From Deltaproteobacteria bacterium (GTDB lineage: Bacteria > Myxococcota > B64-G9): DNA of 19,759 bases. Of this stretch, positions 7,139 through 14,042 are shown one piece after another (position 1 is the first letter of the stretch; the number at the start of each line of letters is the position of its first letter). Below the pieces are notes generated by a model. The model had not been told where the DNA came from. It saw only the letters and a list, made by a program, of their open reading frames with translations, and did not search any database. The stretch is from NCBI GenBank assembly GCA_003647095.1, contig QMME01000020.1, positions 1-19,759 of the forward strand, in the 5' to 3' direction. The position numbers were made by a program, and so were the translations under genes.

Positions 7139-8167
7139 TCACCGGAGCAACAGCGTCAATTCCCTGATGTTGTCCGGCTCGGCGCAGCGCTCGCCGGCCT
7201 CGATCTCTTTCACCAGGCGTACCAACGCCTCGTTGCCGGGTACGGCGATTCCCAGTCGACGGGCCTGCTCCACGACGTAGCCGTTGAGGTAGTCGATCTC
7301 GGTGGGGCGACCCCTTTCCAGGCTCTGCAGCATGGAAGATTTCAGCCTCCCGTAACGCCGCCCCACCAGGCGCACCAGCAGGTCCTTGAACAGGGCCTGG
7401 GCCGGGCCGGCTCCGGCCGGCAAGTACAGTAGCCGGGGAGGGGCGGCGATGCGTTCCAGCTTGACGCCGGCCGCCGCGGCGGTGTCCAGCACTTCGCGGT
7501 AGACGGACAGGAACACCCGGCGCAAGGCCCGGTCTTGCAACATGCGCCCCAGCGTCTGCCCGGAGACCGCCCCCATGGTGGTGATGACGCAGTTGATGGC
7601 CAGCTTCGACCACAACGCCCCGCGGATGTTGCTGCTTACAATCACCGGCGACACCGACTCGAGCATGGCCGCCAGTCGCTCCACCCGCTCGCTGCGCGTA
7701 CCGTCCAGTTCGCCCAGGTGAATGCCCCCGGGACCGGTCTGTTCGTAGACCCCGGGCGCATGCATGGTACCGCCCCAGCCGACGATGGCCGAGACCACCC
7801 GCCCGGCGCCCACCGCGGCGGACACGGCATCCTCGACAATGCCGTTTTGGCAGGTGACCAGGTAACCGTCACGCTCCAGCCGGGCGCTTATCGAGCGGGC
7901 CGACTCTACCACGTTCGTGGCCTTCATCAACAACAGCGCCCGGGAAAAGGTCGTCGCCGCCGGTACCTGCTCGAGCGAGGTGTAGCACTCGGCCTGGTAG
8001 CAGCGACGCTGCTTCCGGTCCACCACCTGCAGGCCCGTCTGGCGAATGGCCTCGGTGATGGAGGGATTGGCAGTGAGCAGCAAGGGCCGGGCGCCGGCAG
8101 CCACCAGCCGGGCGGCGATGACGCCACCGATGCCACCGATACCGGCTATGAGCAACCTGTCGTTCAT
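7139..8167 (-). CDS. 2-dehydropantoate 2-reductase (ketopantoate reductase) family protein
   Basis: The 342-residue protein has the PanE/ApbA architecture. A Rossmann nucleotide loop G9-x-G11-x2-G14 opens it. The central TCQNG motif and the conserved WSKLAIN lysine follow. In the C-terminal helical domain, SSMLQSLERGRPTEIDYLNG is the family hallmark for ketopantoate binding. The first active-site lysine is present in an unusual setting (MKATN, Lys82, rather than the common K-T/A-Y-D). The typical reaction is NADPH-dependent reduction of 2-dehydropantoate to pantoate in pantothenate synthesis. Family paralogues act on other 2-oxoacids, and at 342 residues it is longer than the about 300 of E. 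coli PanE, so I leave the symbol blank. GAGGAG (8173-8178) lies 5 bases upstream of the ATG. The gene converges on the H1-like gene with a 6-base gap. Confidence 0.85.
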   Translation of the reverse strand: MNDRLLIAGIGGIGGVIAARLVAAGARPLLLTANPSITEAIRQTGLQVVDRKQRRCYQAECYTSLEQVPAATTFSRALLLMKATNVVESARSISARLERDGYLVTCQNGIVEDAVSAAVGAGRVVSAIVGWGGTMHAPGVYEQTGPGGIHLGELDGTRSERVERLAAMLESVSPVIVSSNIRGALWSKLAINCVITTMGAVSGQTLGRMLQDRALRRVFLSVYREVLDTAAAAGVKLERIAAPPRLLYLPAGAGPAQALFKDLLVRLVGRRYGRLKSSMLQSLERGRPTEIDYLNGYVVEQARRLGIAVPGNEALVRLVKEIEAGERCAEPDNIRELTLLLR

Positions 8168-8225
8168 CTGTTCTCCTCAACCACCGACGCCAGGCTATCA
8201 TCTTGACCGGCCAGCGGCAATCGAA

Positions 8226-8250
8226 TGCCTGTTTTACATTTGTATTTCCC
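8226..8250. promoter_or_regulatory. AT-rich core of the divergent promoter region
   Basis: The 100 bases between the ketopantoate-reductase gene (leftward) and the permease-SPFH gene (rightward) must carry both promoters. The only AT-rich part is 8226-8250, containing the short dyad TACA-TT-TGTA (8235-8244). A TTGACC at 8203-8208 has no good -10 partner at normal spacing. I cannot assign hexamers with confidence. The dyad could be an operator for a metal-responsive regulator, but it is short. Confidence 0.25.
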
Positions 8251-8267
8251 CGTGACCCGGGAGTAAA

Positions 8268-10376
8268 TTGTCGCCCATGAATGGCGGCGGATTCCTGGCC
8301 AACCTGGCAGAGATACTCCTCCAGGGTGGCGGCTACATGATACTGGGCTTCGGCCTGGCCGGGATGGTCCAGGAATTGTTTTCGCGCTATCGGCTGGCTC
8401 GCTTCTTCGGGGGTTCCCCGACCTGGCAAGCTGCCAAGGGCGTACTGGCCGGCGCTCCCTTGCCGGTCTGCTCCTGCGGGGTGGTGCCGGTTTCACTGGC
8501 GCTTTCCCGGGCCGCCGTTCCCCGGCCGGCGCTGATGAGTTTTCTCATCGCCACCCCGGAGACCGGCCTGGTCTCCATCCTGCTGTCTCTGGCCCTGCTG
8601 GGTCCCCTGTTCGCCTGGCTGCGGCCGCTGGTGGCCATCGTCACCGCATTCCTGGCCGGCTGCCTGATCGCCTTCTGGGACCGCCGTTACCGGGATGACC
8701 GTCCAGCAACCCCCCCGACACCCCGGGAAGACGATTCCCACAGCTCCTCCGCCGGCCGTTCCTGGAGCAGTTTTCTGCGGCGCAGCCTGCGCATCGGCTT
8801 CGTGGAGATTCTCGACGACGTGTCCTTCTGGCTGGTAGCCGGTATCGTCATCTCGGCGGCGCTGGGAACCTTGCTGCCGCCCCACGCCCTGTTGCACCTG
8901 AATCCCTGGCTGGCGCTGGGCCTGGCCTTGCTGGCAGGACTGCCGCTGTACATGTGCGCCGTGGCCTCCACCCCCATCGCCCTGGCCTTGCTGGCCAAGG
9001 GACTGGCCCCGGGTGCCGCCCTGGTCTTTCTGCTGGTGGGCCCGGCCACCAACATCGGCACCATCTCCCTGCTGTACAAGTTCTTCGGCAAGCGCTTCGT
9101 GCTGGTCTACCTGGCGGTGGTTTCCGTCTGCGCCCTGGCCGCGGGAGCGGTCCTTAACCTGCTGGCCGTCCCCGTCTCCCTGCCCGGGCTGGCGGTAACA
9201 GCGTCCGGCGGCGGATTTTCCTGGTTCAGCTGGATGCTGGCGGGCTTGCTGCTGCTGCTGCTACTGGTCAGCCTGTGGCGCACCGGCCTGGCCACGGGCC
9301 TGGGCGAACTGTTTTCCCACCTCGACCAGCTCACGCTCGGTGCCGCTACTCCCTGCGGGCTGGCCCTGCTGCGAGCCGGGCGTGCCTTGCTGGCCTGGTT
9401 CCGGGTCTCGCTGCCCAGGCGCCTGGCCCAAGCGGCATTGCTGCTGGTGCTGGTCCTGCTGGGCCAATCGATCTTCCTGCGGGTACCCGTCGGCCACCAG
9501 GCCTTCGTGGAACGCTTCGGCCGTATCGTCTCCGGACCCCTGGCCGCCGGGCTGCACCTGAAATTGCCCTGGCCGCTGGAGCGGGGCCACGTCCGCCCCT
9601 CCCGGCGACTGCAACAGTTGCAGGTGGGATTCCACGTCAGCCGGGCGAGCACTCCGGCGGGAAATCCCCCGCTGGAAATCCCCGTGGGTTCGCTGGATAC
9701 GCACCACAGCAACGCCACCGTGCTGACCGCCGACGAGTTGCTGGTGGAGATCCCCTTCACCGTACGCTTCCGCATTCGCGATCCGCGGCGCTACCATTTC
9801 CAGTTCTCCCAGGCCCGGCAATTGCTGCAATCGCTGGCCGAGGAAGCGGTGCGGGAGAGCGCCCGGGCCACCAGTTTCAGCGCCATCGTCTCCCGGGGCC
9901 GCGCCGAGTTCGCCGCTTCTTGCAACCGTCGCCTGCAATCCTCTCTACGGCAACTGGACCTGGGGATAGAACTGCTGGGAATCGTGCTGGTCGATTCCCA
10001 CCCCCAGGCCGATACCGCCGATGCCTTCCGGGCGGTCTCCGATGCCCTGGAGGATCGGGCCACCCGCATCGAGCTGGCCCGGGCCAGGCGCATCGAGATG
10101 ATCTCCGGGGCCCGGGGGCAAGCCGCGGGCATGCTGGCCGAGGCCCACCGGAAAAAGGCCACCACCCTGGCCGAGGCCCGCGGTCGGGCCCTTTCCTTTG
10201 CCGGGCTGCGCCAAGCCTATCGCCTCACCCCCCGCCTGACCCGCTTGCGCCTGCGACTGGAGGCGGCCGCCCGGGCCCTGACCGAAGCCAGCAAGTGGAT
10301 CCTGCCGGAGCAGGTAGGAACTCCCGACCTGTGGTTCTGGCTCCCCCCCTGGGTAACCTCCTCAGGAGGAAAGTAA
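8268..10376 (+). CDS. Metal-permease-like (DUF318/SO_0444-type) domain fused to HflK-like SPFH domain
   Basis: This 702-residue protein joins two families. Residues about 8-345 form a polytopic permease resembling the SO_0444/DUF318 (ArsP-like) group. Its hallmarks are PLPVCSCGVVPV with C68 and C70, PLYMCAVASTP with C230, and VGPATNIGTI (257-266). This group is linked to export of metals or metalloids. A further hydrophobic segment at about 385-403 precedes an HflK-like SPFH domain starting at GHQAFVERFG (about 410). It runs through TADELLVEIPFTVRFRIRDP to the alanine/arginine-rich coiled coil ending near 670. SPFH proteins form large membrane-bound ring or cage scaffolds. No frameshift or stop separates the parts. 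TTG at 8268 has GGGAG 4 bases upstream; the ATG at 8277 (same frame, spacing 13) is the alternative start. The next gene follows the stop by one base. Confidence 0.85.
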   Translation: MSPMNGGGFLANLAEILLQGGGYMILGFGLAGMVQELFSRYRLARFFGGSPTWQAAKGVLAGAPLPVCSCGVVPVSLALSRAAVPRPALMSFLIATPETGLVSILLSLALLGPLFAWLRPLVAIVTAFLAGCLIAFWDRRYRDDRPATPPTPREDDSHSSSAGRSWSSFLRRSLRIGFVEILDDVSFWLVAGIVISAALGTLLPPHALLHLNPWLALGLALLAGLPLYMCAVASTPIALALLAKGLAPGAALVFLLVGPATNIGTISLLYKFFGKRFVLVYLAVVSVCALAAGAVLNLLAVPVSLPGLAVTASGGGFSWFSWMLAGLLLLLLLVSLWRTGLATGLGELFSHLDQLTLGAATPCGLALLRAGRALLAWFRVSLPRRLAQAALLLVLVLLGQSIFLRVPVGHQAFVERFGRIVSGPLAAGLHLKLPWPLERGHVRPSRRLQQLQVGFHVSRASTPAGNPPLEIPVGSLDTHHSNATVLTADELLVEIPFTVRFRIRDPRRYHFQFSQARQLLQSLAEEAVRESARATSFSAIVSRGRAEFAASCNRRLQSSLRQLDLGIELLGIVLVDSHPQADTADAFRAVSDALEDRATRIELARARRIEMISGARGQAAGMLAEAHRKKATTLAEARGRALSFAGLRQAYRLTPRLTRLRLRLEAAARALTEASKWILPEQVGTPDLWFWLPPWVTSSGGK

Positions 10377-10377
10377 C

Positions 10378-11253
10378 ATGAAAAGATACTGGCTGACGGC
10401 TGCGCTGTTGCTTGTCCTGGCCGGCGTGTACTCGGCCGCCTTCCAGGTGCCGGAAAGGCACTCGGCCGTCGTTACCCGTTTCGGCCGCCCCCTACGCCAG
10501 GTCAACGAGTCCGGCCTGCACTGGAAACTGCCGGCGCCGGTGGAACGGGCGACCATCATCGACGGTCGCATCAGGCTGCTGCGGCCACCGGGGCTGGAGC
10601 TGCTGACCGCCGACAAGCGCAATATCGTGGCCGAGATATTCATCGTCTACCGCATCGTCGACGCGGTTCTCTTCCTCACCGGGGCCGGCAGCGACGAGGT
10701 GGCCGAGGCCCACCTGGTGGATCTCAGCCTGGCCCAGCTGGGCGCGGCCATCGGCCAGCAGGACTTCAGCAGCCTGCTGGGCCAGGAAGGCCAGGTGCAG
10801 GTGATCGAGCAAATTCTCGACAAGATGACCGTGACCGTTGCCGAACGGGCACGGGCGCAGATGGGTATCGAGATCATGCGCATCGGTTTCCGGCGCTTGA
10901 TCTTTCCGCCCCAGAACGTCGCCAGCGTAATCAAGCGCATGAAGGCCGAACGAGACAAGATCGCCCGGCGTTACCGCAGCCAGGGCAAGCAAAAGGCCAT
11001 GGAGATAGCAGCCGAGGCAGAGAAGGAAAAGGGCCAGATCCTGGCCGCGGCCAAGGAAGCATCCCTGAAGATCCGCGCCCAGGCCGACGCCGAAAGTGCG
11101 CGTATCTACTCGCAGTCTTACGCGCGCGATCCCGAGTTGTTTCGCTTTCTGAAAACCCTGGAAACCAGCGAGATGGTGCTCAAGAAGAAAGCCACCGTGG
11201 TCATCCCCTACTCCAGCAAGTTTCTCGATCCGCTGCTGCGGGGAGGTGATTGA
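10378..11253 (+). CDS. HflC-like SPFH/Band-7 membrane protein
   Basis: The 291-residue protein has one N-terminal membrane helix (about 5-22). An SPFH domain begins at VPERHSAVVTRFGRPL, includes the typical GLHWKLP and VAEIFIVYRI stretches, and is followed by the HflC signature MKAERDKIARRYRSQGK. A charged coiled coil comes next, then SARIYSQSYARDPELFRFL, the classic end of HflC. E. coli HflC partners HflK in a cage around the FtsH protease; no ftsH lies in this window. The ATG at 10378 is 8 bases after AGGAGG (10364-10369), which itself lies inside the end of the preceding fusion gene. Its neighbours on both sides are HflK-like, so it is probably the C-type subunit of a dedicated complex. 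I leave the symbol blank because this is not the canonical hflKC locus. Confidence 0.88.
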   Translation: MKRYWLTAALLLVLAGVYSAAFQVPERHSAVVTRFGRPLRQVNESGLHWKLPAPVERATIIDGRIRLLRPPGLELLTADKRNIVAEIFIVYRIVDAVLFLTGAGSDEVAEAHLVDLSLAQLGAAIGQQDFSSLLGQEGQVQVIEQILDKMTVTVAERARAQMGIEIMRIGFRRLIFPPQNVASVIKRMKAERDKIARRYRSQGKQKAMEIAAEAEKEKGQILAAAKEASLKIRAQADAESARIYSQSYARDPELFRFLKTLETSEMVLKKKATVVIPYSSKFLDPLLRGGD

Positions 11254-12185
11254 TGCAACCAGCACGAAGACAGCTGCTGTTCACCCTGGTCTTCTGGCTG
11301 TCGCTGCTGGCGGTGCTGTTTCTCTGGAAAGGGGTGGTCACCATCCAGCCCGGTGAAAACGGCATCCTCACCACCTTCTCCCGGGTCGCGGCCGGGCCGC
11401 TGGAGCCGGGCCTGCACTTCATAGTACCCTTCGTCCAGCAGGTCAGGGTAATCAAGCTGGCCACCATCAGGAAAGAGGTCATCATCTCCGAGGCACAGCG
11501 GGTGCGCCTACCGGCAGGCGACAACCGCCGCGAAGGCACGCGGCAACCGGTCACCTACTTCCTCACCGCCGACGAAAACCTGGTTGCCGTGGACGCCTCG
11601 GTGCAGTACCGCATCCGTGATCCCCGGGATTTCACCTTCAGCTCCCGCCACCTGGAGGAGACGGTGCGCGATCTGGCTCGTCACGTTCTGGCCACGGAGT
11701 TGCTGGCCACCGGTGTCGACGAGGTGCTCTCGCGCGGCCGGGCCGAACTGCTGCATCGCTTGCACCGGCGCTTGCAACAGGAGTGCAGCCGTCTCGGCCT
11801 GGGCATCCTGGTTACATCCTTCCTGCTCGCCGACGTGGCCCCTCCGCGCGCGGCCATCGGCGCCTTCCAGAAGGTCTCCGATGCCCGGGCCGAGGCCGGG
11901 CAGATCCTCTCCCAGGCACAGGCCGAGGCGCTGGAGGCCAAGGCCCGGGCCCGCGGCCAGGCCAGTGGACAGCTGGCCAGTGCTGCCAGCTACCGGGCCG
12001 ACAAGCTGGCCAGCGCCCGCGGCCAGGCACAGCGCTTCAGCAAGCTGGCCGCCGAGTATCACCGGGCCCCGAACCTGACCCGACGCCGCCTGGCACTGGA
12101 AGCCCAGGCGCGGACGTTGCCCCGGGTAAAAAAGGTATACCACCACCCTCGCCGGATGCCCCCGGCCATCCACCTGGCTCCCTGA
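11253..12185 (+). CDS. HflK-like SPFH/Band-7 membrane protein
   Basis: The 310-residue product has one membrane helix (about 7-26) and an SPFH domain starting at IQPGENGILTTFSRV. PGLHFIVPFVQQV and TADENLVAVDASVQYRIRDP follow, the latter the HflK hallmark. A long Ala/Glu/Arg-rich coiled coil (about 205-265) with QAEALEAKARARGQ-type repeats follows, ending in a basic tail. The start codon ATG (11253) overlaps the HflC-like stop (TGATG), with GGGGAGG at 11241-11246 as ribosome binding site; this is preferred over TTG at 11250. It resembles the SPFH half of the fusion protein 0.9 kb upstream, so the locus carries two K-type and one C-type SPFH modules. It lacks the glycine-rich N-terminal region typical of canonical HflK. 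Confidence 0.87.
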   Translation: MQPARRQLLFTLVFWLSLLAVLFLWKGVVTIQPGENGILTTFSRVAAGPLEPGLHFIVPFVQQVRVIKLATIRKEVIISEAQRVRLPAGDNRREGTRQPVTYFLTADENLVAVDASVQYRIRDPRDFTFSSRHLEETVRDLARHVLATELLATGVDEVLSRGRAELLHRLHRRLQQECSRLGLGILVTSFLLADVAPPRAAIGAFQKVSDARAEAGQILSQAQAEALEAKARARGQASGQLASAASYRADKLASARGQAQRFSKLAAEYHRAPNLTRRRLALEAQARTLPRVKKVYHHPRRMPPAIHLAP

Positions 12186-12215
12186 CAGCGGCGAGATCAC
12201 AGAGGAGATCTGGTA

Positions 12216-13289
12216 ATGGCGAAAAACGACTCTCGACAGTTCCTGGAACGACTGCTGGCCACTCCTTCTCCCTCCGGGTACGAGCAACCGGCCCAGCGCC
12301 TGGTGCGGGAGCGGCTCGAGGAAGTGGCCGACGAGATCCGCAGCGACGTACACGGCAACCTCATCGCCGTCCTCAACCCGGGCGGCTCACCACGGGTGAT
12401 GCTGGCCGGGCACGTGGACCAGATCGGCTTCATGGTACGCCACGTCAGCGAGCAGGGCTACCTGCATTTCGCCCCCATCGGGGGCATCGATGCCGCGGTG
12501 GTACCGGGGCTGGAACTGACCGTGCACACCGCCGGCGGGCCGCTGCCGGCGGTGGTGGGGCGCAAGCCCATCCACCTGATGAAGCCCGAGGAACGCAATC
12601 GCCAGAAGATCGAAATCGATCGGCTCTGGCTCGACATCGGCGCCCGCGACGGCAAGCAGGCCCGGCGCCTGGTACAGGTGGGAGACGTGGTCACCTACCG
12701 GCTGGCCCCGCAGCGCTTGCTGGGCAACAACCTGGCCGCGGCCGGCATGGATGACAAGGCGGGGGTCTGTGCCGTGACCGAGGCCCTGCGCCTGCTCGGC
12801 CGGCAACGCCGGCGCCTGCGCTGCGCCGTCTACGCCGTGAGCACCGTGCAGGAGGAACTGGGACTGCGCGGGGCGCGTACCTCGAGCTTCGGCATCGATC
12901 CCCAGCTGGGCATCGCCGTGGACGTTACCCATGCCGCCGACCATCCCGGTGGCGACAAGAAACGCACGGGAGACATCCGCCTGGGCCGGGGCCCGGCGGT
13001 GACCCTGGGTCCCAACATCAACCCGGTGCTCAGCAAGCTGCTGCTGGATACCGCCCGCCTGCGCAAGATCGCCGTGCAGCGGGAGGCCGAGCCGCGGGCC
13101 ACCGGCACCGACGCCAACGTCATGCAGGTGACCCGGGCCGGGGTGGCCGCCGGCCTGCTGGGTATCCCCTGCCGGTACATGCATACGCCGGTGGAGGTGG
13201 TCAATACCAGGGACATCGATCTGTGCGCCCGCCTGCTGGCCGAAACCTGCCTGCGCGTCGGGCCCCGCAGCGACTTCATACCACGCTGA
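12216..13289 (+). CDS. M42 family metallo-aminopeptidase
   Basis: The 357-residue protein matches the M42 family (glutamyl aminopeptidase / FrvX / tetrahedral aminopeptidase type) in length and motifs. The dinuclear metal ligands are visible: His66 in AGHVDQIGF (with Asp68), Asp180 in MDDKAGV, Glu214 beside the catalytic Glu213 in TVQEELGLRGA, Asp236 in AVDVTHAAD, and His323 in YMHTPVEVV. M42 enzymes are cytoplasmic aminopeptidases that form dodecameric tetrahedra and trim peptides. No signal peptide is seen. The ATG follows GAGGAG (12202-12207) by 8 bases and starts 30 bases after the HflK-like stop, so it is probably read from the same transcript. Whether it serves the SPFH complex or is an unrelated passenger is unknown. 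Confidence 0.92.
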   Translation: MAKNDSRQFLERLLATPSPSGYEQPAQRLVRERLEEVADEIRSDVHGNLIAVLNPGGSPRVMLAGHVDQIGFMVRHVSEQGYLHFAPIGGIDAAVVPGLELTVHTAGGPLPAVVGRKPIHLMKPEERNRQKIEIDRLWLDIGARDGKQARRLVQVGDVVTYRLAPQRLLGNNLAAAGMDDKAGVCAVTEALRLLGRQRRRLRCAVYAVSTVQEELGLRGARTSSFGIDPQLGIAVDVTHAADHPGGDKKRTGDIRLGRGPAVTLGPNINPVLSKLLLDTARLRKIAVQREAEPRATGTDANVMQVTRAGVAAGLLGIPCRYMHTPVEVVNTRDIDLCARLLAETCLRVGPRSDFIPR

Positions 13290-13312
13290 ACAAAGCCCAA
13301 CCGGATCTTGAT

Positions 13313-13335
13313 CCTGGCAACCTTGGAGTTGCCGG
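13313..13335. terminator. Possible bidirectional terminator hairpin between convergent genes
   Basis: GGCAAC (13316-13321) and GTTGCC (13328-13333) form a 6-bp stem with a 6-base loop. They lie in the 60-base gap between the convergent M42 and PilZ-like genes. No T-run follows on either strand, so the terminator role rests on position and symmetry. Confidence 0.35.
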
Positions 13336-13349
13336 CGGTAGGAAATCTC

Positions 13350-13898
13350 TTACTGCTTCACTGAGCGGCTGCGACGTTCCAGCTGGAACAGCATGCGCGC
13401 CAGACGATCGCGGTCACCGGCTCCGACAACCTCGAAATCGAGGTTCACCGCCAGCAGGCCGCCGGGAAGCTCCTGCCGGCCACCGGCCCGGGCCAGCAGT
13501 TCCACGGGGGACGGATCACCGGGAAGCAACAGCGCCAGGGCAACCAGACCCTCGCCCGGCAGGTCTTCGTCCTCTCCGGCATCGAGCCGGAGAACAGCTC
13601 TGGATTCGCTCAGCCGCATCCATACCTTTCGGAAGGGAGTTCCACTCGTCTCCTGGTGGCCTTCCAGCCGCTCCCTGAGCAAATCGATCTTGCGCTCCAG
13701 ACGATCCAGTTGCTCGAACAGGCGCCGCTGCTCGTCGCTCTCACGCAAGCGTTCCTCGGCAATGTTCTCGATGCGCAGGGTATTCTCCCGGGCGGCGAAA
13801 CGCTCCTTTTCCACCTGCTCCCGATCGGCCGGCACCGCTCGCCAGCTGACCGCCAGCACCACTTCGCCGGAGAGACCGCCTGTGGTTTCCGCACTCAC
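13350..13898 (-). CDS. Small coiled-coil protein with possible atypical PilZ domain
   Basis: The 182-residue protein has a short N-terminal strand region (GEVVLAVSWRAVP). A charged heptad-like coiled coil follows (about 27-83, RRLFEQLDRLERKIDLLRERL). The C-terminal beta domain reads WMRLSESRAVLRLD, then LVALALLLPGDPSPVELLARA, then LAVNLDFEVVGAGDRDRLARMLF. This layout and the strand rhythm recall PilZ domains, especially the coiled-coil-bearing 'atypical' PilZ proteins. However, the c-di-GMP motifs (RxxxR and DxSxxG) are not intact, so ligand binding cannot be assumed. The start is GTG at 13898, with GGGGGTGA (13902-13909) 3 to 5 bases upstream. It lies 144 bases downstream of the PilZ-containing sensor kinase on the same strand. 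A plain hypothetical coiled-coil protein is the alternative. Confidence 0.6.
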   Translation of the reverse strand: MSAETTGGLSGEVVLAVSWRAVPADREQVEKERFAARENTLRIENIAEERLRESDEQRRLFEQLDRLERKIDLLRERLEGHQETSGTPFRKVWMRLSESRAVLRLDAGEDEDLPGEGLVALALLLPGDPSPVELLARAGGRQELPGGLLAVNLDFEVVGAGDRDRLARMLFQLERRSRSVKQ

Positions 13899-13988
13899 CG
13901 CTCACCCCCTATCGACGACCAGCAGGCCCGCCTGCCGCCAGGAAACCCGTAAGTCGAGTGTCATCTTGTCGCTCGGGAAACATCGAGG

Positions 13989-13999
13989 CCTAGTCTAGG
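13989..13999. repeat. Short inverted repeat in the kinase/PilZ-like gap
   Basis: CCTAG-T-CTAGG is a perfect dyad of two 5-base arms about one base. It lies about 90 bases upstream of the PilZ-like gene and is rich in CTAG, a tetranucleotide that is usually scarce in bacterial DNA. It may be an operator. The adjacent CCCGG/CCGGG arms (14009-14013, 14024-14028) could form a weak hairpin after the kinase stop. Confidence 0.3.
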
Positions 14000-14042
14000 T
14001 CGTGATACCCCGGCAGGCAAGTACCGGGCGTAGTCGCGGATC

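Noticed and set aside
7134..7145. CCGG-TTCA-CCGG hairpin between the convergent H1-like and ketopantoate-reductase genes
   Set aside because: Only a 4-bp stem, no T-run, and it covers the stop codon of the minus-strand gene; too weak to call a terminator.
8268..10376. Two separate genes joined by a sequencing error
   Set aside because: The frame is continuous, the linker with two membrane segments is coherent, and no start with a ribosome site lies at the permease/SPFH junction; still worth confirming in relatives.
11783..12754. 323-codon plus-strand frame bridging the HflK-like and M42 genes
   Set aside because: It overlaps two well-supported genes in another frame and is Pro/Arg/Gly-rich noise.
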